Part shown: positions 1-7,481 of the stretch, one piece after another
How the letters are laid out: every line of letters starts with the position of its first letter
Position numbering within the stretch: position 1 is the first letter of the stretch
NCBI GenBank assembly: GCA_003086435.1
Contig: QEFD01000219.1
Span: 1 to 13,418 of the forward strand
Direction: 5' to 3'
Source of the DNA: Acidianus hospitalis
GTDB lineage: Archaea > Thermoproteota > Thermoprotei_A > Sulfolobales > Sulfolobaceae
Length of the DNA stretch: 13,418 nt
Notes under the pieces: generated by a model
What the model was told of the DNA's origin: nothing
Seen by the model: the letters and a program-made list of their open reading frames with translations, nothing else
The model's database searches: none
Translations under genes and position numbers: made by a program

Positions 1-64
1 GAGTAACTATATACATAACTTCTGGAGTAAGAAGCGAATCAATATTATATCCAAACAATTTCAT
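1..64 (-). CDS. 5' end of an unrecognised protein gene (partial)
   Basis: An open frame on the minus strand begins with ATG at 64-62 and runs off the left edge. It reads MKLFGYNIDSLLTPEVMYIV, 21 complete codons in all. A TATA-like stretch lies at 87-97, about 26 bp upstream of the ATG, which is the spacing expected for a leaderless archaeal transcript. This promoter fit and the uninterrupted frame are the only support. The visible residues are too few to assign a family. Confidence 0.5.
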   Translation of the reverse strand, partial: MKLFGYNIDSLLTPEVMYIVT

Positions 65-86
65 GAGTAATACTTTATTTTTGTAG

Positions 87-97
87 AATATATATCT
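87..97 (-). promoter_or_regulatory. TATA-like element of the partial minus-strand gene
   Basis: The minus strand reads GATATATATTC here, centred about 26 bp upstream of the ATG at 64. The position fits a leaderless transcript. The call is by eye. Confidence 0.4.
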
Positions 98-228
98 TGT
101 ATTTAGTTGTACTTAAATCTGTATGTATCAGATAGATAGATAGAAAACTGTTTATAAAAATTCAATTAAACGATTCATAAATTACGTTAGAATGAATATA
201 ATCTATAAACAAAAAGTGAACAGTTATG

Positions 229-248
229 TAATTTATAGTTATAAATTA
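229..248. repeat. Perfect 9-bp inverted repeat, possible operator
   Basis: TAATTTATA and TATAAATTA flank a 2-nt spacer (GT). The 8-mer ATAAATTA also occurs at about 177-184, and the related CGTAAATTAG at 452-461. The repeat could be a dimer binding site or a chance product of AT-rich sequence. It lies about 225 bp upstream of the Sso7c4-like start, far for a classical archaeal repressor site. Confidence 0.3.
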
Positions 249-432
249 GGACGTTAAAATAAAAAGTATTTAACATTGTAGAAGAAGGTGAGTTAATAAA
301 TATTAAACATCATAATACGGTCTTATCTTCAATCTAACTTTTGTATATTTATCGTATATTATATAAAATTTCATGATTTTTGCGTCGATTTTATCGTGAA
401 AATATCATCATAATGATTGAAATTATGAAAAG

Positions 433-440
433 TTTTAATA
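433..440 (+). promoter_or_regulatory. TATA-like element of the Sso7c4-like gene
   Basis: TTTTAATA is centred near 437, so a transcript would start near 463. That leaves a leader of about 12 nt (AGGGGAAGAAAA) before the TTG start, with GGGGA as a weak Shine-Dalgarno match. Confidence 0.4.
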
Positions 441-474
441 CCGAATGATAACGTAAATTAGTAGGGGAAGAAAA

Positions 475-636
475 TTGGCAACAGAAGATATAGTAAAAGT
501 TAGCAGAAATTATCAAGTAACTATTCCAGCAAGAATTAGACAAAAATTCCAAGTAAAAGAAGGGGATCTGGTGAAAGTTGTTTATGACGAGAAGGAAAAT
601 GCTGTAAAGATAATACCTGCTAATAAGCAGTCATAA
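475..636 (+). CDS. Sso7c4-like AbrB/SpoVT-family chromatin protein
   Basis: This 53-residue protein starts at TTG 475; the only upstream in-frame codons before a TAA at 454-456 offer no better start. The sequence DIVKVSRNYQVTIPARIRQ is the classic AbrB swapped-hairpin signature, with an N-terminal strand, the QVTIPA turn and then EGDLVKV. It closely resembles the Sulfolobus DNA-binding protein Sso7c4, a small dimeric nucleoid protein that bends DNA through arginines; R11 and R22 are present here. The size also fits that protein rather than a fused antitoxin, and no toxin gene adjoins it. The 3' end overlaps the convergent FAU-1 fragment by 17 bp. An AbrB-type transcription regulator remains an alternative. 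Confidence 0.85.
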   Translation: MATEDIVKVSRNYQVTIPARIRQKFQVKEGDLVKVVYDEKENAVKIIPANKQS

Positions 637-889
637 CATACTCAATTTCCTTCTTTATTCTTTCTAACATTTTATAAGATAGATATTTTTTGTTTTCTTC
701 TAGTTTTTCTTCATCAACGACGAATTTATCTTTATTTTTGATTATTACATCTACTTCTAAATCTATATATCTAATTTTTCCATCTAGAAGTTCTGGAGGA
801 GTTGAAATATTTATGTATTTTCCTTTTAGCGTACCATCTTTACTATAGTAATTATGTACTTCATGCCATTTTCTTGAATCTATTTCCAT
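620..889 (-). CDS. C-terminal fragment of FAU-1-type RNA-binding protein (DUF402), probably a remnant
   Basis: From ATG 889 this encodes 89 residues with a DUF402 signature: HNYYSKDGTLKGKYINIST, then TPPELLDGKIRYIDLEVDV. In archaea this domain forms the C-terminus of FAU-1, an AU-rich-RNA-binding ribonuclease E/G-like protein of over 400 residues. The reading frame stays open upstream of the ATG to position 934 and gives IDGLGIRKEEGDYDI, which looks like FAU-1 sequence too, although it contains no standard start codon. The coding signal therefore seems to cross the nominal start, as in a gene that has lost its 5' part. A GGAG lies 11 nt before the ATG, but no TATA element is seen about 26 bp upstream, unlike most genes here. 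It may be expressed as a small DUF402 protein or be a pseudogene. The FAU-1 comparison is from memory. Confidence 0.65.
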   Translation of the reverse strand: MEIDSRKWHEVHNYYSKDGTLKGKYINISTPPELLDGKIRYIDLEVDVIIKNKDKFVVDEEKLEENKKYLSYKMLERIKKEIEYVMTAY

Positions 890-936
890 GATATCGTAAT
901 CTCCTTCTTCCTTTCTTATTCCTAATCCATCAATTC

Positions 937-1485
937 ATGAACTTTCTAAGAGGAGATAACCCAAGGATTAAACTAGGAGAAAGAATTTCAAGTGAAATAA
1001 CTGTTTATGATGACCCTCTTAATGAAAATCTTATAGGTTTTTCTGTATTTGATGATGAAGGAGTTAGAACTCAAAAGAAGGAAATTATAGGAGACGGCAT
1101 AGTCTTAGAATATCTAGGTACCTTAACAACTAAAAGTGGTAGCCCAGGGAATGCAAGGGGAGTTTTACCTCTTCCAGACTACTTTAACTTAATTGTAAAG
1201 CCAAAGGACTGGGGATTTCAAGAGTTAATTCAAGATACTAAAAATGGGCTAATAGTTTTAGGAGTTATAAGAAGTGAAATAGTAAAAAATAGCATAAGGC
1301 TCTTCCCTAGAAACTCTATGCTAATAGGCTCTGGTGGTGTAATAGTAAGAGAGATCGCAATACCTCTGCAAGAATTAACTACTATTGATGCAATTTCTAA
1401 AGAAGTTAAGAGCGTGTATATAGATGATTATCACGGCGGAATTGCCCCATTCATACGACTAAAAGCAAGACCTATTGTTTACTAA
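937..1485 (+). CDS. C-terminal half of a TldD/PmbA-family protein, truncated
   Basis: The 182 residues match the C-terminal domain of TldD/PmbA (modulator of DNA gyrase) proteins. ERISSEITVYDDP at 15-27, FDDEGV at 38-43, TGNAR-type GNARG at 71-75 and the end GGIAPFIRLKARP are all characteristic. Family members have about 400-480 residues. In TldD the HEXXXH zinc motif sits about 15 residues before the point where this copy begins, so the catalytic motif and the whole N-terminal domain are absent. The 15 in-frame codons upstream, back to a TGA at 889-891, contain no HEXXXH and are antisense to the FAU-1 fragment. No TATA box is visible at the usual distance. It cannot be a working protease as seen; it might be a pseudogene, or a partner subunit of PmbA type that lacks the metal site, but is too short for that. 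Confidence 0.7.
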   Translation: MNFLRGDNPRIKLGERISSEITVYDDPLNENLIGFSVFDDEGVRTQKKEIIGDGIVLEYLGTLTTKSGSPGNARGVLPLPDYFNLIVKPKDWGFQELIQDTKNGLIVLGVIRSEIVKNSIRLFPRNSMLIGSGGVIVREIAIPLQELTTIDAISKEVKSVYIDDYHGGIAPFIRLKARPIVY

Positions 1486-1617
1486 TAAACTATAAGAGCT
1501 AAATGCTATTATTAATATTCCTATACTTCCAATTGTATTCTTCTTTATTAAGTAAGATCATATTGAAAAAATTCTAATCACTAAAACTAGAATTATGAAA
1601 CTGTAACCTTCTTCTAA
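1486..1617. terminator. Gap between convergent genes with T-rich termination candidate
   Basis: The pyrimidine-rich TTGTATTCTTCTTTATT (about 1532-1548) on the plus strand is the type of T-rich stretch at which archaeal RNA polymerase stops, and could end a transcript over the TldD fragment. No gene, stable hairpin or C/D box pair is visible here. Confidence 0.25.
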
Positions 1618-2193
1618 TTATAATTCATCAACCACTTTCTCGAATTCTTTAACTTTACTTAAAGGTAAACCACTAGTGCCTCTTTCCATTGCCAAGATTT
1701 CAGTTACTATGCTTAATGCTATTTCTTTCTCCGTTTTAGCGCCTATATCTAATCCTGCAGGTATCCTTAATTTCTTTAATTCTTCCTTTGATATACCAGC
1801 CTTTATTAGCCTTCCTAGAATTACTTTTGCCCTTTTTATACTCATGACCACTTGTATTGCCTTAGCACCAGCTAGTATACTTTTCATTATAGCCCATGTA
1901 TCGTAAACATGCTTAGTGCTTATTACTACATAATTTCCTTTTATTAATTCATCTGGTATGCTGAAAACTTCTCCTTTTATTACCTCGTCAGCTTCATAAT
2001 CATTATCTTCAGCGAAAGGATCTATAACTATTACATAAAATCCTAGATCTTTTAGATACTTTGCAACATAAGGTGCAATTCCTAAACTTCGGCCTATACA
2101 TTTACTTCCATCGATTTTTAATGTATCTCTATCACAAATCACTGGCTCTTCCATTTGAGCTTCTTTAGAAGACGTAAATATAACAATCTTCAT
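1618..2193 (-). CDS. XdhC/CoxI-family protein, Rossmann domain only (molybdenum hydroxylase maturation)
   Basis: The 191-residue protein matches the C-terminal XdhC domain: GRSLGIAPYVAKYLKDLGF (34-52), VIVIDPF at 54-60, KRAKVILGRLIKAGI at 120-134 and RIPAGLDIGAKTEKEIALSI at 143-162. XdhC proteins bind molybdenum cofactor and help its sulfuration and insertion into xanthine, aldehyde or CO dehydrogenase-type enzymes in the cytoplasm. The usual N-terminal XdhC_CoxI domain is absent and the usual GxGHV loop is replaced by GRSLGIA. No molybdenum hydroxylase genes lie in the window. It is expected to serve one encoded elsewhere, but that is inference. The TATA box overlaps the end of the upstream gene, so it is probably transcribed on its own. 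Confidence 0.75.
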   Translation of the reverse strand: MKIVIFTSSKEAQMEEPVICDRDTLKIDGSKCIGRSLGIAPYVAKYLKDLGFYVIVIDPFAEDNDYEADEVIKGEVFSIPDELIKGNYVVISTKHVYDTWAIMKSILAGAKAIQVVMSIKRAKVILGRLIKAGISKEELKKLRIPAGLDIGAKTEKEIALSIVTEILAMERGTSGLPLSKVKEFEKVVDEL

Positions 2194-2212
2194 GAGAAAA
2201 AGAATGGAAAAT

Positions 2213-2226
2213 AAAAATATATATTT
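2213..2226 (-). promoter_or_regulatory. TATA-like element of the XdhC-family gene
   Basis: The minus strand carries AAATATATATTTTT about 20-33 bp before the ATG at 2193. The spacing suits a leaderless transcript. It overlaps the stop codon of the gene upstream at 2225. Confidence 0.5.
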
Positions 2227-2539
2227 AGATGAGCGACAAGAACGACCTTATTAAGTTTATTAATTTGTTAATCATTCTTTGAATTATAGATTTATAGAAA
2301 ATTAATAGCAAATATCTTATATTGTAAACTAAAAGAATTCTCTTTGCAATTCTTTCCTGCTCATCCAATATTTTCAAGAGTTTTGAGGAAAGTGTAGTTA
2401 GCCTAATTTGCTTAATAAATGATATAAAATCTTTTACTACAGACTTTATATTACTTCCAGAAGTGAGAGAGTTTGCGTAGTCTTCATATTTCCTTTTTAG
2501 TAAATTAACGTTGATAATGTCATCAAGACCAATATCCAT
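2225..2539 (-). CDS. Small helical protein of unknown function
   Basis: This 104-residue protein is not recognised. It appears almost wholly alpha-helical, with a charged N-terminal half and a hydrophobic, basic C-terminal half (about 66-104) rich in I, L, K and R, which could be amphipathic or membrane-associated. A TTTTAAAA element centred about 27 bp before its ATG supports it as a real leaderless gene. It lies 31 bp upstream of the XdhC gene and 45 bp downstream of another small unknown gene on the same strand. Confidence 0.5.
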   Translation of the reverse strand: MDIGLDDIINVNLLKRKYEDYANSLTSGSNIKSVVKDFISFIKQIRLTTLSSKLLKILDEQERIAKRILLVYNIRYLLLIFYKSIIQRMINKLINLIRSFLSLI

Positions 2540-2562
2540 GATTAATATATTGTCAAGTATTA

Positions 2563-2570
2563 TTTTAAAA
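2563..2570 (-). promoter_or_regulatory. TATA-like element of the 104-residue gene
   Basis: TTTTAAAA is centred about 27 bp from the ATG at 2539. It supports both the start choice and separate transcription from the gene before it. Confidence 0.45.
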
Positions 2571-2584
2571 GGGAATAGGCAATT

Positions 2585-2857
2585 TCATGACGTTATAGAA
2601 ATTCTTACTTGATGACTTCTGGGAAATTCTATTTCGAAAAGCCTTTTTAATAATGTTTTTAATTCCTTGGAGCTAACAACGTAGGTAGTATTATTATAGC
2701 CCTTCTCCGTTATTTCAAACTCGTCTTCTTTTTTCCTTTTTATTTCTATCCATCTATCTCCCTTAAAACTCTCTACTCGTAATATTTTTCCTTGTTCCAG
2801 TTTCAAACATTGATTATAGACTATCTTATCAGATCCCCTAGCCGAGATCCATGGCAT
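2585..2857 (-). CDS. Small conserved-looking protein of unknown function
   Basis: The 90-residue product is not recognised. It reads like a compact alpha/beta domain: strands in KILRVESFKGDRWIEIKRK, a turn, strands around TTYVVSSKEL, then a helix KTLLKRLFEIEF and a last strand HQVRISI. The reading is rich in charged residues and free of low complexity, which favours a real protein. The start ATG overlaps a second, out-of-frame ATG five bases upstream. Its promoter region of 46 bp is shared with the divergent glycosyltransferase gene. Confidence 0.55.
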   Translation of the reverse strand: MPWISARGSDKIVYNQCLKLEQGKILRVESFKGDRWIEIKRKKEDEFEITEKGYNNTTYVVSSKELKTLLKRLFEIEFPRSHQVRISITS

Positions 2858-2875
2858 GAAACTTCTTTATTAATT

Positions 2876-2882
2876 CTTTTAA
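2876..2882. promoter_or_regulatory. Possible shared TATA element for two divergent genes
   Basis: CTTTTAA on the plus strand (TTAAAAG on the minus strand) lies about 25 bp before the glycosyltransferase ATG at 2904 and about 22 bp before the minus-strand ATG at 2857. No better TATA candidate is visible in the 46-bp gap, so one near-symmetric element may serve both directions. Confidence 0.3.
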
Positions 2883-2903
2883 CTCATGTAAAAAAGTGTA
2901 TTC

Positions 2904-3788
2904 ATGGTTCAAATTTTTATTCCTACTTTAGGAAGAGAAACTATCAAAGATACATTAAATGCGTTAAAAACACAAACATTTAAAGATTTCGAAATCATAT
3001 TAATTTCAAAAAAACAACTTAATATAAATGGAGTAAATAAAATAATTATACAGAAGGAAGGATACTTTGAGGAGGCAATAAATTTAGCCTTAGAAAACTT
3101 AAATCCTGACGACATAGCGTTATTTACAGATGACGATGCTATACCTTCAAGTAAATGGATAGAAGATCATCTAGAATTTCACGAAAAGAATCCATCAATT
3201 TATATTGCTTCTGGTGAAGTTATTGGAGAGAAATGGAAAAATTACCCTAATGCCCTCTTTCAAAGATATAAAAATACAAAATATATGATGCCTTACAATA
3301 GTAAGTTTAGTGAATATACTGGATTTCTTACAAAGGTTGGACTTAGTGTTGATAGAGACGATCTAGGAACTTACGAAGTAGAGAAATCCTTAGCTATTGC
3401 TGGAGTTAATATGAGTTTAAAAACTAATTTCTTTCTAGAGTATAAAATTCCTACATTTACTTTAAGAGGAAGTTATAATGAAAGCGTTTTGGCACTTCAT
3501 GGAATATATTTAGGAGGAGATTCTGCAACTTTTAAAGGTGCTAAAGTTTACCATAAAGGAAACGAATCATTGTCTAGAACTAAAGATCCTCATATAGAGA
3601 AATACCTTTGTTTAGAAAAGCATGTATTCCCTTATGCTGTGAATACTATTTTCAAAATAGACACAAACCTCTTAGACGAATTTATCTCACTACTAGAAGA
3701 GGGAATACCTAAACTTGGCTTATCACTTGCGTTAAAAGGCATTGTGAATAATTATACTTTTTTACAATTTAGGAAAGAATTACTTAGG

Positions 3789-3818
<30 letters not shown>
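2904..3818 (+). CDS. Family 2 glycosyltransferase
   Basis: The 304-residue protein has the GT-A (GT2) layout. The N-terminus MVQIFIPTLGRETIKDTLNA is the nucleotide-sugar-binding strand and helix, followed by QTFKDFEIILIS. ALFTDDDAIPSSKWIEDHL carries the metal-binding DXD (D76-D78). A later AIAGVNMSL resembles the acceptor-side strand of GT2 enzymes. It probably transfers a sugar from a nucleotide donor to a glycan, lipid or S-layer glycoprotein precursor; the substrate cannot be told. There are no clear membrane helices. The last 30 bp overlap the convergent GH15 gene, and no other glycosylation gene is adjacent. Confidence 0.85.
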
Positions 3819-5594
<1,776 letters not shown>

Positions 5595-5618
5595 AATTGA
5601 TTTAATAGCTTAATCTAA

Positions 5619-5628
5619 CTTATATATC
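5619..5628 (-). promoter_or_regulatory. TATA-like element of the GH15 gene
   Basis: GATATATAAG on the minus strand is centred about 29 bp before the ATG at 5594, giving a leaderless or nearly leaderless transcript. Confidence 0.5.
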
Positions 5629-5646
5629 TCTGTTCAGGGAATCTGC

Positions 5647-5674
5647 GTTTATAAAGAATGAGTTTATAAAGAAT
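5647..5674 (+). repeat. Tandem 13-bp duplication containing the TATA box of the MscS gene
   Basis: GTTTATAAAGAAT occurs twice without mismatch, at 5647-5659 and 5662-5674, with a period of 15 bp. The first TTTATAAA (5648-5655) sits about 26 bp before the ATG at 5678, the right place for a leaderless TATA box. The second sits at about -11, where it would direct initiation inside the gene. An ATG at 5658-5660 opens only a three-codon frame. Confidence 0.7.
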
Positions 5675-5677
5675 AAT

Positions 5678-6601
5678 ATGAGCCGATTTAACGAGAGACA
5701 ATTAATAGGATTAATAATAACAGTTATAATTTCAGCTATAGTTATAGGTCTTGCTATATTTACATTGGCTAATCTAAAAGTAATTCCAGCAAACTATACG
5801 CTTTACTTTTATGCAACAATATGGTTCGTAGGAGCCGTACTAGTAGCATACCTAGTTTCTGAGATAGTTAAAAGTAGATTAGGAAATTTCATTGGAGCAA
5901 GCAATGCTACTAGTGTGGCTTTTATAACAAGACTGTTAGGCTATATTATAGCGTTCATTGGATTCTTCCTATTAGTTCATATAAGTATAGGTGCTGCATT
6001 AGCTGCAGGAGGATTTGCTGGCCTAGTTTTAGGCTTAGCTTCTCAAACAGTCTTATCTAATATCTTTGGAGGGATAATGCTACTTTTTTCAAGGCCTTAC
6101 AAGGTCGGAGATAGGATAACAATATCAACTTGGCAATATGGATTAATAGCTCCAACATATCCTCCTAAGTTCTTCTCTAACGATTTTCTGATCCCAGGCT
6201 ATACTGGAGTAGTAACTGATATCTCACTACTTTATACTACAATCTATACTGATGATAAAGTGCCAGTAAAAATACCAAATAACATTATGGTACAAGCCGC
6301 AATATTTATACATAATTCCGAGGAATTAAGAAAAATAAGGTCGAAGTATGAAGTATCAAAGGATTTAGACCCAGAGACCGTAATTAAAGAATTAAAGCCT
6401 AAAATAGAAAAAATTGAGGGAGTTCTTGAGGTAGATATAAAAGTATTAGAAACTACATTTACTACCTATATTTTGGGAATAGATACCTTAGCTAAATCAA
6501 TATTTGAAGAACCTATTAGAGACCAAGTGCTTAGAATTACTATGAAAACTATTAAAGAATTACAGATAGGTAACGGGCAAAAACAATTAGCTAAAAGTTA
6601 A
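5678..6601 (+). CDS. MscS-family mechanosensitive channel
   Basis: The 307-residue protein has three predicted membrane helices (about 8-33, 42-65 and 83-121) and the MscS hallmark pore helix rich in Gly and Ala, ALAAGGFAGLVLGLASQ, followed by NIFGGIMLLFSRPYKVGDRI. The beta domain follows with GYTGVVTDISLLYTTIY and VPVKIPNN, then a C-terminal alpha/beta domain. MscS channels open under membrane tension and release solutes during osmotic downshock. Between the SRPYKVGD segment and the GVV strand there is an extra loop of about 24 residues (152-175) rich in P, Y and F that is absent from bacterial MscS. The last 15 bp overlap the convergent gene. Two copies of a TATA-containing repeat precede the start. 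Confidence 0.9.
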   Translation: MSRFNERQLIGLIITVIISAIVIGLAIFTLANLKVIPANYTLYFYATIWFVGAVLVAYLVSEIVKSRLGNFIGASNATSVAFITRLLGYIIAFIGFFLLVHISIGAALAAGGFAGLVLGLASQTVLSNIFGGIMLLFSRPYKVGDRITISTWQYGLIAPTYPPKFFSNDFLIPGYTGVVTDISLLYTTIYTDDKVPVKIPNNIMVQAAIFIHNSEELRKIRSKYEVSKDLDPETVIKELKPKIEKIEGVLEVDIKVLETTFTTYILGIDTLAKSIFEEPIRDQVLRITMKTIKELQIGNGQKQLAKS

Positions 6602-7351
6602 TCTAATATCGTGGATAGGCACTTCATAAATTATCATTTTAACCTTTTTGTTTCTAACTTTAAATAATTCCGCTAAAGCTTCTGCATTATTATACAACTT
6701 GTCATTATACTTTAATTCTGATCCGATCATACCATTGCCATTAAAATATCCAGTAAAATCTAATGAATCACTCTTAATCATTATAACTCCAGAAGTTTTA
6801 GGTAATTCTCTCAATTTTATTAGTGCCTCATTAAGTTCTAACGTTTCATCATAAATTTTTCTCATTACAGTAAATTTAGTTAAGGAAGAATTAAGGAATG
6901 GAATAATGTGACCTTTCACTAAATGCTCATCAAACTTACCATAGTTTTTAGAGAAAAAGTCAAAAAATCCTTTTCTCTGAATAAATTCACATCCTATATT
7001 AATTTTTGTTCCGTTTGTTCTTTCTTGAAGTTGAAAGTTTAGCTTAATCTCAATTTTCTCGTCGTTAGTTTTAAGATAATATTCTATATAATTAGGCAGA
7101 ACGTTTGGGCCTATAAATTCCCCTTGATAGACAATAACCTTACCTTTTTCGTCTTGTAAGACCAAAGCTGATAAGAATTTATTATCAGCTTCTTTTACGT
7201 CGGACGGCGGAAAATAATCGTTTTTAACTTTATCGTAAACTTTTAGGAGAGTAATATGACCTAAGATTCCTGAAACATAATATGGATTAGACAATACTGT
7301 ATTAATATATGTTTTACCGATAGGAACTGTTACTTCTTCTGTATATTGCAT
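6587..7351 (-). CDS. SRPBCC-like protein with an extra C-terminal domain, function unknown
   Basis: The 254-residue protein is not firmly recognised. The first ~150 residues look like an SRPBCC (START/CoxG-like) fold: MQYTEEVTVPIGKTYINTVL followed by a region with small hydrophobic residues, then alternating strands such as IEIKLNFQLQ and TKINIGCEFIQ and a long final helix (VKGHIIPFLNSSL). That fold binds hydrophobic ligands or lipids. The last ~75 residues, from GVIMIKSDSLDFTGYF through YEVPIHDIRL, form a separate alpha/beta unit with a GYFNGNGMIG turn loosely like DUF4388-type modules. It diverges from the 404-residue gene at 7482 and overlaps the MscS gene tail to tail by 15 bp. Confidence 0.6.
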   Translation of the reverse strand: MQYTEEVTVPIGKTYINTVLSNPYYVSGILGHITLLKVYDKVKNDYFPPSDVKEADNKFLSALVLQDEKGKVIVYQGEFIGPNVLPNYIEYYLKTNDEKIEIKLNFQLQERTNGTKINIGCEFIQRKGFFDFFSKNYGKFDEHLVKGHIIPFLNSSLTKFTVMRKIYDETLELNEALIKLRELPKTSGVIMIKSDSLDFTGYFNGNGMIGSELKYNDKLYNNAEALAELFKVRNKKVKMIIYEVPIHDIRLTFS

Positions 7352-7373
7352 ATAAACTACTTTTAGTTTGCTA

Positions 7374-7380
7374 AATATAA
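7374..7380 (-). promoter_or_regulatory. TATA-like element of the SRPBCC-like gene
   Basis: TTATATT on the minus strand is centred about 26 bp before the ATG at 7351. Confidence 0.45.
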
Positions 7381-7450
7381 GCTTATTATTGAAAATTTCG
7401 TTTTATCTAATTAAAAACATTAACACAGCAAAAATAAAAGTGAGAAAAGG

Positions 7451-7460
7451 CTTAATTTTA
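7451..7460 (+). promoter_or_regulatory. TATA-like element of the 404-residue gene
   Basis: CTTAATTTTA is centred about 26 bp before the ATG at 7482, which favours that ATG over the TTG at 7473. Confidence 0.4.
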
Positions 7461-7481
7461 TCTTTTAGATAATTGGATTCC

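Larger units (their letters stand above)
65..474. other. AT-rich intergenic region of about 410 bp
   Basis: No convincing gene is seen between the partial minus-strand gene and the Sso7c4-like gene. The only short plus-strand frame noted starts at 193, encodes 21 codons and has no family look. The region holds a short GATA run (about 131-142), a perfect 9-bp inverted repeat (229-248), a possible weak hairpin around 371-412, and a TTTTAATA element (433-440) likely to drive the downstream gene. No C/D box pair, tRNA or CRISPR repeat is visible. Confidence 0.6.

Noticed and set aside
131..142. GATA tandem repeat
   Set aside because: Only about three units; too short to call a microsatellite or a repeat array.
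360..425. Minus-strand ATGATGA (complement of TCATCAT near 407-413) as box C of another C/D sRNA
   Set aside because: No CTGA box follows at about 12 nt or within 60 nt on that strand, so the D and D' elements are missing.
475..889. AbrB-like gene plus the neighbouring small gene as a toxin-antitoxin pair
   Set aside because: The genes are convergent and the neighbour is a DUF402 fragment rather than a PIN or RelE-type toxin; the AbrB-like protein resembles the chromatin protein Sso7c4.
2225..2539. Small helical protein as a GINS subunit or a toxin
   Set aside because: No motif of either family can be pointed to; helical content alone is not evidence.
7473..7481. TTG at 7473 as start of the 404-residue protein
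   Set aside because: The ATG three codons later is a stronger start and has a TATA-like element 26 bp upstream; the TTG cannot be excluded.
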